Source of the DNA: a virus
DNA length: 27,398 bases
IMG/VR virus record: IMGVR_UViG_3300007516_002762
Coordinates: 1 to 27,398 of that record
Reading direction: 5' to 3' (one strand)
This document shows, piece by piece, positions 14,263 through 22,497 of the stretch (its first letter is position 1; every line of letters starts with the position of its first letter). Position numbers and translations under genes: made by a program. The notes beneath the pieces are model-generated. The model ran no database searches. It saw only the letters and a program-made list of their open reading frames with translations, and had not been told where the DNA came from.

Positions 14263-15525
14263 TTACGCAGTGGTTAAGCCGGTCATGATGCCGTGTGCGC
14301 TTGGAAGAATTCCAAACTCGCCATAAACAGCATACCTTGCCTGCCACGTATCGTTAGTAGGCGATAGTCGGAAGATGCTTCCGCCCATCGTTGGATCCTC
14401 TACCCATCCGCCTTCAGGGCGTGCATGGAACTCGATGAAGTCCGAGTTAATGGAGTAAAGCGTATCATCCTCTACGAATCTTTCTGCAATAACTGGAATT
14501 GGTCCAGTGTCAGCCATGAATTCTAGAGCCTGGAAGCTAAACTTTCCTTTAGGTCCTGCATTCCTACTTTCTACAATCATGTATCTCTTTTGATCCTCAA
14601 GCTGGTTGAGGAGTTTTCGATACTGAACAAATGAAGTTACGAACATGTCGTGGTTCTCACCAAACGCATATTTGATATCAAGTGCCTGTTGATTAAGAAG
14701 GTCTGGGGTAATACCCACGGACAAGTTAGTAAGCTGACTAGGAGCCTGCCACCTGTAACCCACTGAAACGTTAAAGAGCGTTCCGGAGGTTGCAAGAAGG
14801 GCACCCCTAAGACCAGTACAATCATTGTCTTTAGAGTTCTGCATATAGAAGTGAACGGTATTTCTACCAGTCAAGTCAAAAGCAGCACCATTAGTCTGGG
14901 TAAGAGTTATTGTTGCCGTAGTTGCCGTAGCAGAAGGGGCCACGCCGGTAACTTCATATTCCGCAGTACCTGCAATGAGGGATGCGTTAATAAAGTCCTT
15001 AGTCTCCCAGTTTGCCGTTTTCCACTGAACAGGGTTAGCGCTTGCAGTAAGGAATGTTACTGTGTACACGCCAGCCGCTGAGGTGATGTTTGTAGTAGCT
15101 GAGCTTATCCCAAGTCGTCCGTTGCCGTTTGTGGCGAGAGAATCATTGAACAGCATCCTAGAAAGGTTTGCCTGCCATGACTGAACACCACGCTTTACGG
15201 GCTCTTTCGACAGTTTTACAAATGCACCTTCATCAGTCTGAGAAGCTTTGATTGCCTCATTATCAATTTCGATAATTGCATAAAGTTTCTTAGCTGTGAT
15301 GAGCATCTTCTGATATGCGGTTACGTTTGCTCTGGGAATAACACCAGAACCACGACCACCACCAAAAGAGGTAGGAACCGAGATAAGAGCCTGATCGCCT
15401 ACGAATACATCATTACGTTTGATTTTAGCGAGAACGATGTTCTCACTATTGAACATGTCACGGGACATTTTGACGTATTTAGTTTTAAATACACCTGTGG
15501 CCGTGCTTAAATTATAATTTGCCAT
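14263..15525 (-). CDS. Major capsid (coat) protein, HK97-fold type expected
   Basis: A 420-residue protein directly after the scaffold gene, close in length to the 430-residue P22 coat. N-terminal region: LSTATGVFKTKYVKMSRDMF then ENIVLAKIKRNDVFVGDQAL, typical of coat N-arm and start of the E-loop; GGGRGSGVIPRAN (about 54-66) is a flexible loop. The following YQKMLITAKKLYAIIEIDNE reads as the long spine region (P-domain). Residues about 140-245 hold a beta-rich insertion. TPDLLNQQALDIKYAF and IPVIAERFVEDDTLYSINSD match late-domain features of phage coats. ATG 15525 has a strong GGAGAG site and a hairpin follows its stop, both consistent with high expression. The fold is inferred from family knowledge. 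Confidence 0.85.
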   Translation of the reverse strand: MANYNLSTATGVFKTKYVKMSRDMFNSENIVLAKIKRNDVFVGDQALISVPTSFGGGRGSGVIPRANVTAYQKMLITAKKLYAIIEIDNEAIKASQTDEGAFVKLSKEPVKRGVQSWQANLSRMLFNDSLATNGNGRLGISSATTNITSAAGVYTVTFLTASANPVQWKTANWETKDFINASLIAGTAEYEVTGVAPSATATTATITLTQTNGAAFDLTGRNTVHFYMQNSKDNDCTGLRGALLATSGTLFNVSVGYRWQAPSQLTNLSVGITPDLLNQQALDIKYAFGENHDMFVTSFVQYRKLLNQLEDQKRYMIVESRNAGPKGKFSFQALEFMADTGPIPVIAERFVEDDTLYSINSDFIEFHARPEGGWVEDPTMGGSIFRLSPTNDTWQARYAVYGEFGILPSAHGIMTGLTTA

Positions 15526-15543
15526 TTTAAACTCTCCAAAAAA

Positions 15544-16737
15544 TTAACGAGCGGGTCGAGCAAACACTTTCGGTTGCTTACGATAAAGAAAATCTATCTC
15601 CTCTTTATCGATCCCTTCTATCTTTCCGTCTGCTTTTTTGGTCGAGCTGGCCTGGTTGGACTGGCTTCTGCCAGCTTTCCTGTTTAAGTTCTCAACCACA
15701 TCTGAGGGAGCAATATTAGCCACCCCCGATGTTTCTATGATCTTAACTACATCTTCTACAGTTAGCTCTGGATTAGCAAGGGTGATCCGACTGACCTCAT
15801 CGAGTATCCGATCATCTTTAATACCTAACTCTTCGCCTGCCTGTAAAATCTTCTCTTCATGACGAACGCGCAAACTGAAGTTTATAATATCTTCCGCTTT
15901 AACGTCGTGAAGAGTGTTAAAAACTTTTCCTTCCCCCACGAGAGCCGATTCGAGGGCTTGGTAATTATTCCAGAACTCGTCTTCTCCGATTCCGTGTTGT
16001 TTTTGCAAGGTTTCGACGTGCTCTTTAAGTTGCGAGGTTTGGTCCCCGACTGTTTTTTCTTCTTCAAGCTGTTTAGTCCTTGCGTTTGCTTCAGCTAGGG
16101 CGCGTTTAGAAAAATAAGCATCCCGTTGTTCGGGGGTCATTTTTGTATAAACTTCCCTGACTTTATCTAGCTGGTCAAAGTACTTCTTTTCAAACTCTGT
16201 TACGTCTAATCCTGACGTACCTACGGCAAGCTTAGCAAGTGCACGAATTGAGGTAACGAAGTCCCCATTCTGTGCGGTATCGACGAGTTTGCCTATTTTG
16301 TCTTTAAATTGGTTCTGATCCTGTGTCCACCTCTGTTCTCTCTGTGAGATGTGGGTGATCCTCTTGTCCATGTTCCTGTTAAACTCTTCCTGTTTAACAT
16401 AGGCCTGGATAGCGTCTTTTACCTTAAAATCTACCTGCTTCCCGTTAATGGCCTTGGTTATCTTAGTCTCTTCTAAGCCCTCGCTATCGGGCTCTTCTTC
16501 TTCTTTTGATTCAACCTCTTCTTCTGGAGGAGTTTCGTCAGACGTAGCTTCTTCAAGGGGGGCCTCTGTGTGGGCTTCTTCTTCCTTAGCTTCTTCCTCC
16601 TTAGCTTCTTCTTCCTCGTATGCCTCGAACATATCATCATCATAGGGCTTAGATGATACGAATGGCTTAACTACCAGGGGGCTGGATTCTGTTGTTTCTG
16701 GGGTAATAGGAGCGGAGGGGGGAGTTATTTCTGTCAT
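15544..16737 (-). CDS. Scaffolding protein
   Basis: A 397-residue protein between portal and coat, the scaffold position. The N-terminal third is highly acidic (residues about 38-88, with EEAKEEEAKEEEAH and a run of Glu), the centre is helical/coiled coil (RITHISQREQRWTQDQNQFK; KQLEEEKTVGDQTSQLKEHV), and the C-terminus is basic and short (KQPKVFARPAR), which is how scaffolds bind coat. No catalytic motif. The acidic repeats come from three 15-base tandem units. Seven bases separate it from the portal gene. The call is by position, composition and helix content. Confidence 0.82.
   Translation of the reverse strand: MTEITPPSAPITPETTESSPLVVKPFVSSKPYDDDMFEAYEEEEAKEEEAKEEEAHTEAPLEEATSDETPPEEEVESKEEEEPDSEGLEETKITKAINGKQVDFKVKDAIQAYVKQEEFNRNMDKRITHISQREQRWTQDQNQFKDKIGKLVDTAQNGDFVTSIRALAKLAVGTSGLDVTEFEKKYFDQLDKVREVYTKMTPEQRDAYFSKRALAEANARTKQLEEEKTVGDQTSQLKEHVETLQKQHGIGEDEFWNNYQALESALVGEGKVFNTLHDVKAEDIINFSLRVRHEEKILQAGEELGIKDDRILDEVSRITLANPELTVEDVVKIIETSGVANIAPSDVVENLNRKAGRSQSNQASSTKKADGKIEGIDKEEIDFLYRKQPKVFARPAR
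16571..16615. repeat. Three 15-bp tandem units coding Glu-rich repeats
   Basis: Units at 16571-16585, 16586-16600 and 16601-16615 share gcttcttc-tcc and code for EEEAH, EEEAK and EEEAK on the minus strand in the scaffold N-terminus. Copy number could vary between relatives. Confidence 0.8.
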
Positions 16738-16744
16738 TTATCTT

Positions 16745-18976
16745 TTATATGTTTGGTGGTTGTGGAGGCATAGGGGGTGGAGCTACCGAGGCTCCCATAT
16801 CCATATCCATAACGCCGGTATCTATAGGAGCGGGCTCTAGTGTTGCGCTAGGGTCTCCTGGGGGCATTCCAGGCCCTCCTCCCATTCCAGGCATTCCCAT
16901 CATGGGCGGGGGTGTTGGAGTTTTTAATAACAGAGGGAAGTCGGGGCATTCAACGCTTAATCTTTGAGCGTATCCGGGGTTCCCCATTCTAAGGGGCATA
17001 CCCATTGAATCGTGGATACCGTTTGCTTTTTCAAACATGAGGTATTCAGTTACTAGGTGATGCTGTTCAAGGGCTGCTTTGTTCTGATCTGGAACTATCT
17101 CTTTGTATTCCCTACTTTGGAAAGCTTGCGCGTGAATCTTCCAGTGGGCGATCATGTCCTCTGTTTCAGTAGGGGGCTTTACGGGGCGGCCTGCGATAAA
17201 GTCATCATTCTCGGACTCTGCGCATTTAGTGGCTCTTGTGATGATATCTTTGAATTGATCTGAAGCGGTAAGATCTAAAAGGTCCACGTACTGCTCTCTA
17301 CTAATGGGAGCCATTGGATCGAATCTTACTTGCATGATCTCGTTAATCTCTTCGATTCTTGCTGATGGGCTTTGAGAGAGTGCGGTCGTGTTTTCTATTC
17401 TAAAGTGGAACGGCTTTGTAAGGTTTGAGGTAGAGAACTGTTTAATCTTAAACTCGTTATCTTTCCCTACAATTTGGAGCAGTCTTCCATCTGAGTCATT
17501 ATAGAAAGTTCCAGCAACCGAGATCGACATTCGAGCATTTTCGACAAGTCCAATGTTGTTATACTTGATAGCGGTAATGTAGGCACGTTTATCTTCTTGT
17601 TCTTCCAGAACCCGGAGGGCCTTAGCGGCTCGCACACCTGATGGGGCTTGCCCCCTAGACATAGTAAACACACCGCTTAATTTCTCCATTTCTTCCACGA
17701 GGCTATTTTTATGAGCGAACAAGGCTTCTGCTACTGGGGCTTGAGTCATAAGGCTGGGGGGAACTCCTCCAGAGTATGAGACTACTGTTGATTCGTTAAG
17801 TAGCTGCTGCATATCACAAGAGCCGTCTTGTATGACCATTTTAGGATGAGCATAGAGAACTAGTGATTTATATATAAGGCTTGAGCAAGCATTAACTTGG
17901 TGCTGCAGGGGGAAGAGCTGTTGAAAGAACGACATCCCTCTAATTTGGTCGGGGACTTCAATATCCGCCATGTAGATATAGGGAATCTTTCCATGCTCAT
18001 AGGGGAGGTCAGTGTTTTCAAGGATTACGTTCTTAATCCGTTTAATATAGCGTCCCTTCTCCATGAACTCGTGAGAGCGGTGAAAGAGTTCGTATACTAC
18101 GACCTGGTTTTTGAGTCTTCCCACATCTAAGCGGTACCCTGTGTAGATACTAGAAATATCTAGGTCTGAATTAATCTGGTCGGCTAGATCTGGATATTTT
18201 GCTCGAACATATTCAATATCTTCAAGATGCCATCTGATAGACCAATCGATATTTTTTCTATCCCTGCATGGTTGATCAAATACGTGCCACGGGGCTTCTA
18301 CGATATAATCAAGGTCCCCGATATGGGGGGCTTTGGTCATAAACATAGGGTCCCCTTTGTTATTCTTTACGGGGACTCCTGCGGAGTCGAGGATAGGGAC
18401 TTGCTGACCGGATTTTTTAGCCTGTATCCATTGGGGATCGACATCACCTTTTTGTGGGTTCCAAAGAATCCACATATAGGCTTCCCCGAAGATCTTCATT
18501 TGGCGGGCGAACTCTTGGAGGCGCTCATCAATCCGCATTTCGTACCAGATATAATCTAGTACGTCTTTAGCGATCTTTGCGTCATTTGCATCTTCTTGCG
18601 CGGTGCGGGCGGGGTAAATAGCGACAGCAGGGCGATAACGAGTAAGCCTACTAACCCACTGAGTAACAAAGTCAGCGAGGTGATTAATAACAACACGAGG
18701 GTTACGGTTATTAGAAAAGCCCTGCTTATCGAACATCCGATTCGCGGACCTATCAGCCGACAACCAATGAACACCTTTGAACAGAAGGAGGTTATCCATC
18801 TGAGTTTGGAAGTAATCTCTGTAGTAGTCATGGCAAGCGGAAACGCTATTTTCAAACCACTCCTCAACACACTTAGGTTCGTTGATATCTTTTATAGCCC
18901 ATAGGGGGCTTATCTCTTTGTCAGAGAATTCGAGGTCATCGAAGGCGGATCTATTATTTGGTCCGATTCCTACCAC
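16745..18976 (-). CDS. Portal protein
   Basis: A 743-residue protein, close to the 725 residues of the P22 portal, between the packaging genes and the scaffold. Typical features include the early SVSACHDYYRDYFQTQMDNL then LFKGVHWLSADRS, PRVVINHLADFVTQWVSRLT then RYRPAVAIYPA (about 95-125), a clip-to-stem region around IPYIYMADIEVPDQIRGMSF, and SGVFTMSRGQAPSGVRAAKA near 440-465, a conserved portal segment. The C-terminal 60 residues are Pro/Met/Gly-rich (PPPMMGMPGMGGGPGMPPGD) and probably disordered. The start is GTG 18976, overlapping the preceding TAG (TAGTG), so translation is coupled to the membrane-anchored gene upstream. The portal forms the dodecameric DNA entry ring; no key segment is missing. 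Confidence 0.88.
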   Translation of the reverse strand: MVGIGPNNRSAFDDLEFSDKEISPLWAIKDINEPKCVEEWFENSVSACHDYYRDYFQTQMDNLLLFKGVHWLSADRSANRMFDKQGFSNNRNPRVVINHLADFVTQWVSRLTRYRPAVAIYPARTAQEDANDAKIAKDVLDYIWYEMRIDERLQEFARQMKIFGEAYMWILWNPQKGDVDPQWIQAKKSGQQVPILDSAGVPVKNNKGDPMFMTKAPHIGDLDYIVEAPWHVFDQPCRDRKNIDWSIRWHLEDIEYVRAKYPDLADQINSDLDISSIYTGYRLDVGRLKNQVVVYELFHRSHEFMEKGRYIKRIKNVILENTDLPYEHGKIPYIYMADIEVPDQIRGMSFFQQLFPLQHQVNACSSLIYKSLVLYAHPKMVIQDGSCDMQQLLNESTVVSYSGGVPPSLMTQAPVAEALFAHKNSLVEEMEKLSGVFTMSRGQAPSGVRAAKALRVLEEQEDKRAYITAIKYNNIGLVENARMSISVAGTFYNDSDGRLLQIVGKDNEFKIKQFSTSNLTKPFHFRIENTTALSQSPSARIEEINEIMQVRFDPMAPISREQYVDLLDLTASDQFKDIITRATKCAESENDDFIAGRPVKPPTETEDMIAHWKIHAQAFQSREYKEIVPDQNKAALEQHHLVTEYLMFEKANGIHDSMGMPLRMGNPGYAQRLSVECPDFPLLLKTPTPPPMMGMPGMGGGPGMPPGDPSATLEPAPIDTGVMDMDMGASVAPPPMPPQPPNI

Positions 18977-19386
18977 TAGTTTTCTTTAGTCCTAAGAGAT
19001 TCTTCAGCTTTATCTAGAATATCGAGATCTTCGTCAGATAAGATCGGGCGCAACCAATCGAATTGCCCATCTGAAGTAAATAACTTATCTACCCCTTCTT
19101 TAGCAAGTTCGTTTTGTTTAACTTGCGGCTTTGTTAAGAGCCTTGGAACGGCTAATGCTTTTTGTAGTGCGACTACCCCAAGGTTAGCGGAGGACGCCAT
19201 ATTAAATGCTCTATCTGCCATCTTCTCGGCGATAACAGAGCGGAGGTACATCTTATCGATCTGCCCTTGGAGCTTTCTATTTTTGAGCATCTTAAAATGA
19301 ACGGTTTCTACTGGTCTCTTCTTTGAGATCCTCCATACCGCAAAGATGAGGCAGAGGTTAATTATAATACTCAGAATAAATATCAT
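18976..19386 (-). CDS. Membrane-anchored protein between terminase and portal
   Basis: A 136-residue protein. Residues 2-18 (IFILSIIINLCLIFAVW) form one N-terminal transmembrane helix, followed by a basic patch (RISKKR), which by the positive-inside rule places the C-terminus in the cytoplasm. The rest is helical (GQIDKMYLRSVIAEKMADRA) with an acidic end (SDEDLDILDKAEESLRTKEN). It overlaps the end of the large terminase by 29 bases and the start of the portal by one base, so it is embedded in the packaging operon. P22 has no gene here. It might tether packaging to the membrane or act in lysis like an inner-membrane spanin, but the topology argues against a spanin. No family recognised. Confidence 0.68.
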   Translation of the reverse strand: MIFILSIIINLCLIFAVWRISKKRPVETVHFKMLKNRKLQGQIDKMYLRSVIAEKMADRAFNMASSANLGVVALQKALAVPRLLTKPQVKQNELAKEGVDKLFTSDGQFDWLRPILSDEDLDILDKAEESLRTKEN

Positions 19387-20848
19387 TTGAATTCACCCAT
19401 AAAGAATTCTCCACTACGTTGTCCGCCCAGTCCTCTATTTTCACATCCGTTACTTGGGGCGCTATCTGTACTTCACCTTGCATGATGTCAGCCTCTCCCT
19501 TTTCTATTAACCGCCAAGAGGATCCATTCATTAGATACTTAAAGCAATCGATTAAGTGATTATGTTTATCGGGGTAGTGCCCTGCCTCATCGGTAATGAA
19601 GGCTTCCAGCTCCCATCTGAGCCAATAGCACCTATCGGAAACGTTAAGAGAGCCCGAGTTTGCCATCAGCATTTTGATGCGGGAGATATCGTTCTCCTCA
19701 TTACTCTGGAATTTCTGAGTTGGAGTAAGGCAAATTTTATAGTTTGCTTGAACCTCTCTTTGGAACCAAGCGGCGGCCTCGTCGTAAATACGCCGCCACG
19801 TTTTTGGGGGCGCGTTTGGGTAAAGTTCTTCTTCTTTCTTCTTAATACGTTCCCAGATCTGTCTAGTATCAGTACGAGCCCTATCTTTTTCATAGATCTC
19901 ATCCAAGATAAAAATCTGTTGTGTATAGGGATTATATACGGCGAATAGAACGGCAAAACAGGAGGAAGTACCGGGGTCACAGATAGTGAACCATTTGAGT
20001 TTGTGTTTATCGTGGTCAAGGTAGCTCATTAGAACTTTATGGGATCGGCAATGATTTTTAGGATTCCACTTGGGAAACACGATATCTTCGCCTCCGAATG
20101 CTAGTTTCCCCTCGTACTCTCTGTACCAAATGACTTCATTGTCGCTTTCTATTAGATCTTTTCTTGTCCGATTTAGTTCATTCTTATCGATAGTGGGGTT
20201 AATTTCAGTTTTAAACTCGTAGTATGCGCGGGTAGGGTATTCTTCTTCTTTTATCTGTTTCTGGAGCAGCTCCCAGAACTCCACATAATAGGCGGACCTA
20301 GCTTTAGGGGGCGTGCCGTAAATGATTAGGCTCGACTGTTTAGCGAGGAGGTTAGGGGCCATAACTTCTAGGTGAAACTCTCTATTATGGTGCTGGAACT
20401 CATCATAAATAACGAGGTTCGGTTTTAGTCCTCGATGGGAGTTATAGTTTTCGCATCCATCAACGCAGATAAAAGAGCCGTTATTAAAATTGAGTCGGCT
20501 CTCTGTCATGTTAAAATCTTTAACGTACTCAGGGGGCGGATAGTTAGGGAGTCGTTTAGAGGCGCAGTAGATCTCTCTTCCCTGCTTACGTTCTGGGGTA
20601 ATAATGTAGATTATGAAGTTGTCGTTTAGCATGGCGGCAACGCAAGCGATGAAGAGGCCGCTTTCAGTTTTCCCAGCGCTTCTCCCCCACTGGGACATAA
20701 TTACCCTCATGCCTCGATTGAAATAGTCTTTAGCGAGTTGAACTTGTCCCTCGTGTAGTGGCCGCTTATGAATATTATTCATGCGGTCATACATAGCGTT
20801 CATAATTTTTGCGTGGCGCTCTACGAGTGCGAGAGAATCAGCTTTCAT
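19358..20848 (-). CDS. Large terminase subunit (TerL)
   Basis: A 496-residue protein, near the 499 residues of P22 gp2. N-terminal ATPase: Walker A WGRSAGKT at residues 54-61, Walker B LVIYDE at 145-150 with the catalytic E150, and a coupling motif IIYGTP at 175-180. C-terminal RNase H-like nuclease: first Asp in TICDPGTSS (D291), second in RIYDEAA (D356 approximately), third in HLIDCFKYLM (D434 approximately). All catalytic acids appear intact. It acts with TerS and portal to cut and pump DNA into the procapsid. It overlaps the TerS gene by 11 bases at its start and the membrane-anchored gene by 29 bases at its end. Confidence 0.95.
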   Translation of the reverse strand: MKADSLALVERHAKIMNAMYDRMNNIHKRPLHEGQVQLAKDYFNRGMRVIMSQWGRSAGKTESGLFIACVAAMLNDNFIIYIITPERKQGREIYCASKRLPNYPPPEYVKDFNMTESRLNFNNGSFICVDGCENYNSHRGLKPNLVIYDEFQHHNREFHLEVMAPNLLAKQSSLIIYGTPPKARSAYYVEFWELLQKQIKEEEYPTRAYYEFKTEINPTIDKNELNRTRKDLIESDNEVIWYREYEGKLAFGGEDIVFPKWNPKNHCRSHKVLMSYLDHDKHKLKWFTICDPGTSSCFAVLFAVYNPYTQQIFILDEIYEKDRARTDTRQIWERIKKKEEELYPNAPPKTWRRIYDEAAAWFQREVQANYKICLTPTQKFQSNEENDISRIKMLMANSGSLNVSDRCYWLRWELEAFITDEAGHYPDKHNHLIDCFKYLMNGSSWRLIEKGEADIMQGEVQIAPQVTDVKIEDWADNVVENSLWVNSNDIYSEYYN

Positions 20849-21338
20849 CGTTATCTACCGGGTAATCAAAAACCAGATCTTTTTTCTTAAGTTCTTGGAG
20901 TATTATCTTAGTTTCTTGATAATTATGGGAGATGGTTTCAGTGGCTGTTACTTGTCCCAGCTCTTTACTTAATAGGCCGTCTAAGTCGGTAACTAGTTTA
21001 GCAAGCGAGGCGATATCAGAAACGCGTCCTAGCATTTCACGTCTTCGCTCTGGATCTTTTAGTTCTTCCAGGGATTCCTTAATAGCGGTGAGAGAGAGAT
21101 CCACGATATCTCTGAGCATTGGCACCTTGTGCTTGAATGCTGCTACGAGAATCTTATGCTGTGCTTTTTCTACGCAATCTTTCGTTCTTTTATCACGCAG
21201 TATTTTCCGAACCGTGAGATCGTCTAGGTCAGTTTTAGCTATGATCTGATTTACGGTAAGACCTTTTACGGCCCATCCCATGACCGTCTCTACCTTCTGT
21301 TCCCACAGAGGGTTATTACCGCCTATTAGGTTTACCAC
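20838..21338 (-). CDS. Small terminase subunit (TerS)
   Basis: A 166-residue protein (P22 gp3: 162) directly before TerL. An N-terminal helix-turn-helix spans about residues 26-50 (LTVNQIIAKTDLDDLTVRKI), the expected DNA-recognition part. The middle is helical (RDIVDLSLTAIKESLEELKD), suited to ring assembly, and the acidic C-terminus (DYPVDNDES) fits the segment that contacts TerL. The start is GTG 21338, chosen because AGAGGTGAT lies directly upstream, a near-perfect match to the 16S tail. It overlaps the 91-aa gene by 23 bases. TerS selects the packaging site; no candidate pac sequence is identified here. Confidence 0.88.
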   Translation of the reverse strand: MVNLIGGNNPLWEQKVETVMGWAVKGLTVNQIIAKTDLDDLTVRKILRDKRTKDCVEKAQHKILVAAFKHKVPMLRDIVDLSLTAIKESLEELKDPERRREMLGRVSDIASLAKLVTDLDGLLSKELGQVTATETISHNYQETKIILQELKKKDLVFDYPVDNDES

Positions 21339-21591
21339 GTATCACCTCTTGTTTACCCGCTATTATTGGGGGGGGCATTGCGTCCACCTCGCATATTGCC
21401 ATGAACTTAACTAAGTCTTCATCAGGGAGGTGTCCGACTCGTCTGGCAATGAATTTGGATATTCGCAATTTCTTCATCTCTTCTAGATGATCTTTTATAT
21501 GCTCGTGTTTATATGGGAACCCCATTTCGGCTGAGAACCATCGTTTAACACTTCCTAGAAAAACCTCTAGATCTGCGGAACTTCTTCCCAT
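21316..21591 (-). CDS. Small helical protein before TerS, function unknown
   Basis: A 91-residue basic protein (GSVKRWFSAEMGFPYKHEHI; KLRISKFIARRVGHLPDEDL) with a proline-containing C-terminal tail (DAMPPPIIAGKQ). Predicted mainly helical. No family recognised and no strong Shine-Dalgarno at ATG 21591. It overlaps TerS by 23 bases and follows the DUF5675 gene after 19 bases. Position just before TerS suggests a packaging accessory or DNA-binding protein; the sequence alone does not establish this. Confidence 0.6.
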   Translation of the reverse strand: MGRSSADLEVFLGSVKRWFSAEMGFPYKHEHIKDHLEEMKKLRISKFIARRVGHLPDEDLVKFMAICEVDAMPPPIIAGKQEVIRGKPNRR

Positions 21592-21610
21592 AAGAAATAT
21601 ACATTAGCGC

Positions 21611-22027
21611 TTAAAATTCTTTAATTACGAAATCAAATTTTCTTACGTTTGACAGCATTTTAATGAACCTATCAAAGGCAACTTTAGATTGTAGGAGCAT
21701 CGGCTCTACATCGTGGTAGTTAACTCCCAGTCCTGGGAGTATACACCCGTGTGTATCTTTCAGGTAGTTGCCTACATGGAAGAGGATACCCGACCTATCC
21801 GGTACCAGTAGTACCTCATAAGTGATTGGGATAACCAATCCCCCGTCAGTGGTGCGGTTTTCTGTTCTCACGCATGAGTATCCGCCTGTAGGGATACTGG
21901 ACACCTTTGGGATGTTACTTAAGAATGGTCGTTCTAGTGCAAGGCAGCAGAAGGCTCCGTTGATTTTTATCACTCCGAATTGAGGGCCTGAAGTGACTCT
22001 TCCTACACGGAACAATTCGACTTGCAT
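21611..22027 (-). CDS. DUF5675-family protein
   Basis: A 138-residue protein with the features of DUF5675: an early LERP (residues 31-34), SIPTGGYSCVR (44-54), and the signature LFHVGNYLKDTHGCIL (82-97) with His84, Asn87, Asp91 and Cys95, followed by a helical end containing the usual acidic/aromatic positions. The His...Gly-Cys arrangement resembles L,D-transpeptidase active sites, and family members are common in phage genomes near lysis or tail genes, but no activity has been established as far as I know. A peptidoglycan role is possible; if so, this would be the only candidate endolysin in the window. It follows the short methyltransferase-like gene after eight bases. Confidence 0.85.
   Translation of the reverse strand: MQVELFRVGRVTSGPQFGVIKINGAFCCLALERPFLSNIPKVSSIPTGGYSCVRTENRTTDGGLVIPITYEVLLVPDRSGILFHVGNYLKDTHGCILPGLGVNYHDVEPMLLQSKVAFDRFIKMLSNVRKFDFVIKEF
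21723..21756. repeat. Two adjacent perfect inverted repeats
   Basis: ACTCCCAG-TC-CTGGGAGT (21723-21740, 8-bp arms) is directly followed by ATACAC-CCGT-GTGTAT (21741-21756, 6-bp arms). Both lie inside the DUF5675 gene, over the codons of the catalytic-like DTHGCIL segment and what follows. They could be an operator, an mRNA structure or chance under codon constraint. Confidence 0.7.
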
Positions 22028-22035
22028 AAAATGGG

Positions 22036-22497
22036 CTAGCGTTTAATAAGGGTGAATAGAACACACTGAGCAACGTTTAAATATTTATTGATCCAGAACT
22101 GTCTAGCCTCTTCGCTTCTCTGCATGCAGCTATCTTCTATAGCAAAGCTTCCTTGAATTTCGAAGTCAGCGAGAACTGTGGCCTCGGTGAATTTGTTAGC
22201 TTCTCTCCACGTCTTATCCGAGAAGTTCAGGCTATACTCTGTGATGCCTCTAATAGTGAGGGGGGAGGTCCAAGCTTTAGAGGAAGCGTAGTATGGGGCG
22301 CTGAAAATGGCTTTCCCTCCTGCAGGGAGGAGTCTGTAGCATTCGTCAATGAATGTCAGGAGGCTAGGAACTTTCTCTAAAACGCCTTCCCCCTGAATTT
22401 CTTCAATAGATTCGGATGGGATGTCGGAGGTGACTCCTGGAAGTTTAGGGGTAAGTCCATCTCTTGAGTCAACGCCGTAAGTGAATAAGATTTTCAT
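22036..22497 (-). CDS. Truncated SAM-methyltransferase-like protein
   Basis: From ATG 22497 the product has 153 residues; this start is chosen because it overlaps the preceding stop (TAATG), whereas an in-frame start at 22542 would overlap 46 bases. The sequence matches the second half of a class I methyltransferase of the type seen in phages: IPSESIEEIQGEGVLEKVPS, then FIDECYRLLPAGGKAIFSAP (the LxPGG strand-turn) and a SPLTIRGITEYSLNFSD segment. The N-terminal SAM-binding motif I (ExGxGxG) is absent; residues 1-25 (KILFTYGVDSRDGLTPKLPG) do not supply one. It may be an inactive partner of another enzyme, or use the substrate-binding half alone. It is in an apparent operon with the glycosyltransferase. 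Confidence 0.7.
   Translation of the reverse strand: MKILFTYGVDSRDGLTPKLPGVTSDIPSESIEEIQGEGVLEKVPSLLTFIDECYRLLPAGGKAIFSAPYYASSKAWTSPLTIRGITEYSLNFSDKTWREANKFTEATVLADFEIQGSFAIEDSCMQRSEEARQFWINKYLNVAQCVLFTLIKR

Noticed and set aside
18556-18870. 104-codon minus-strand frame with hydrophobic stretch, TM-like
   Set aside because: It is an alternate frame inside the portal gene, whose product is recognisable along this stretch.
18976-19386. Inner-membrane spanin (Rz-like)
   Set aside because: The basic patch lies after the TM helix, which puts the soluble part in the cytoplasm, and no outer-membrane partner is next to it.
19666-20019. 117-codon minus-strand frame inside TerL
   Set aside because: Overlaps the TerL nuclease domain with intact motifs; no ribosome site or sensible composition.
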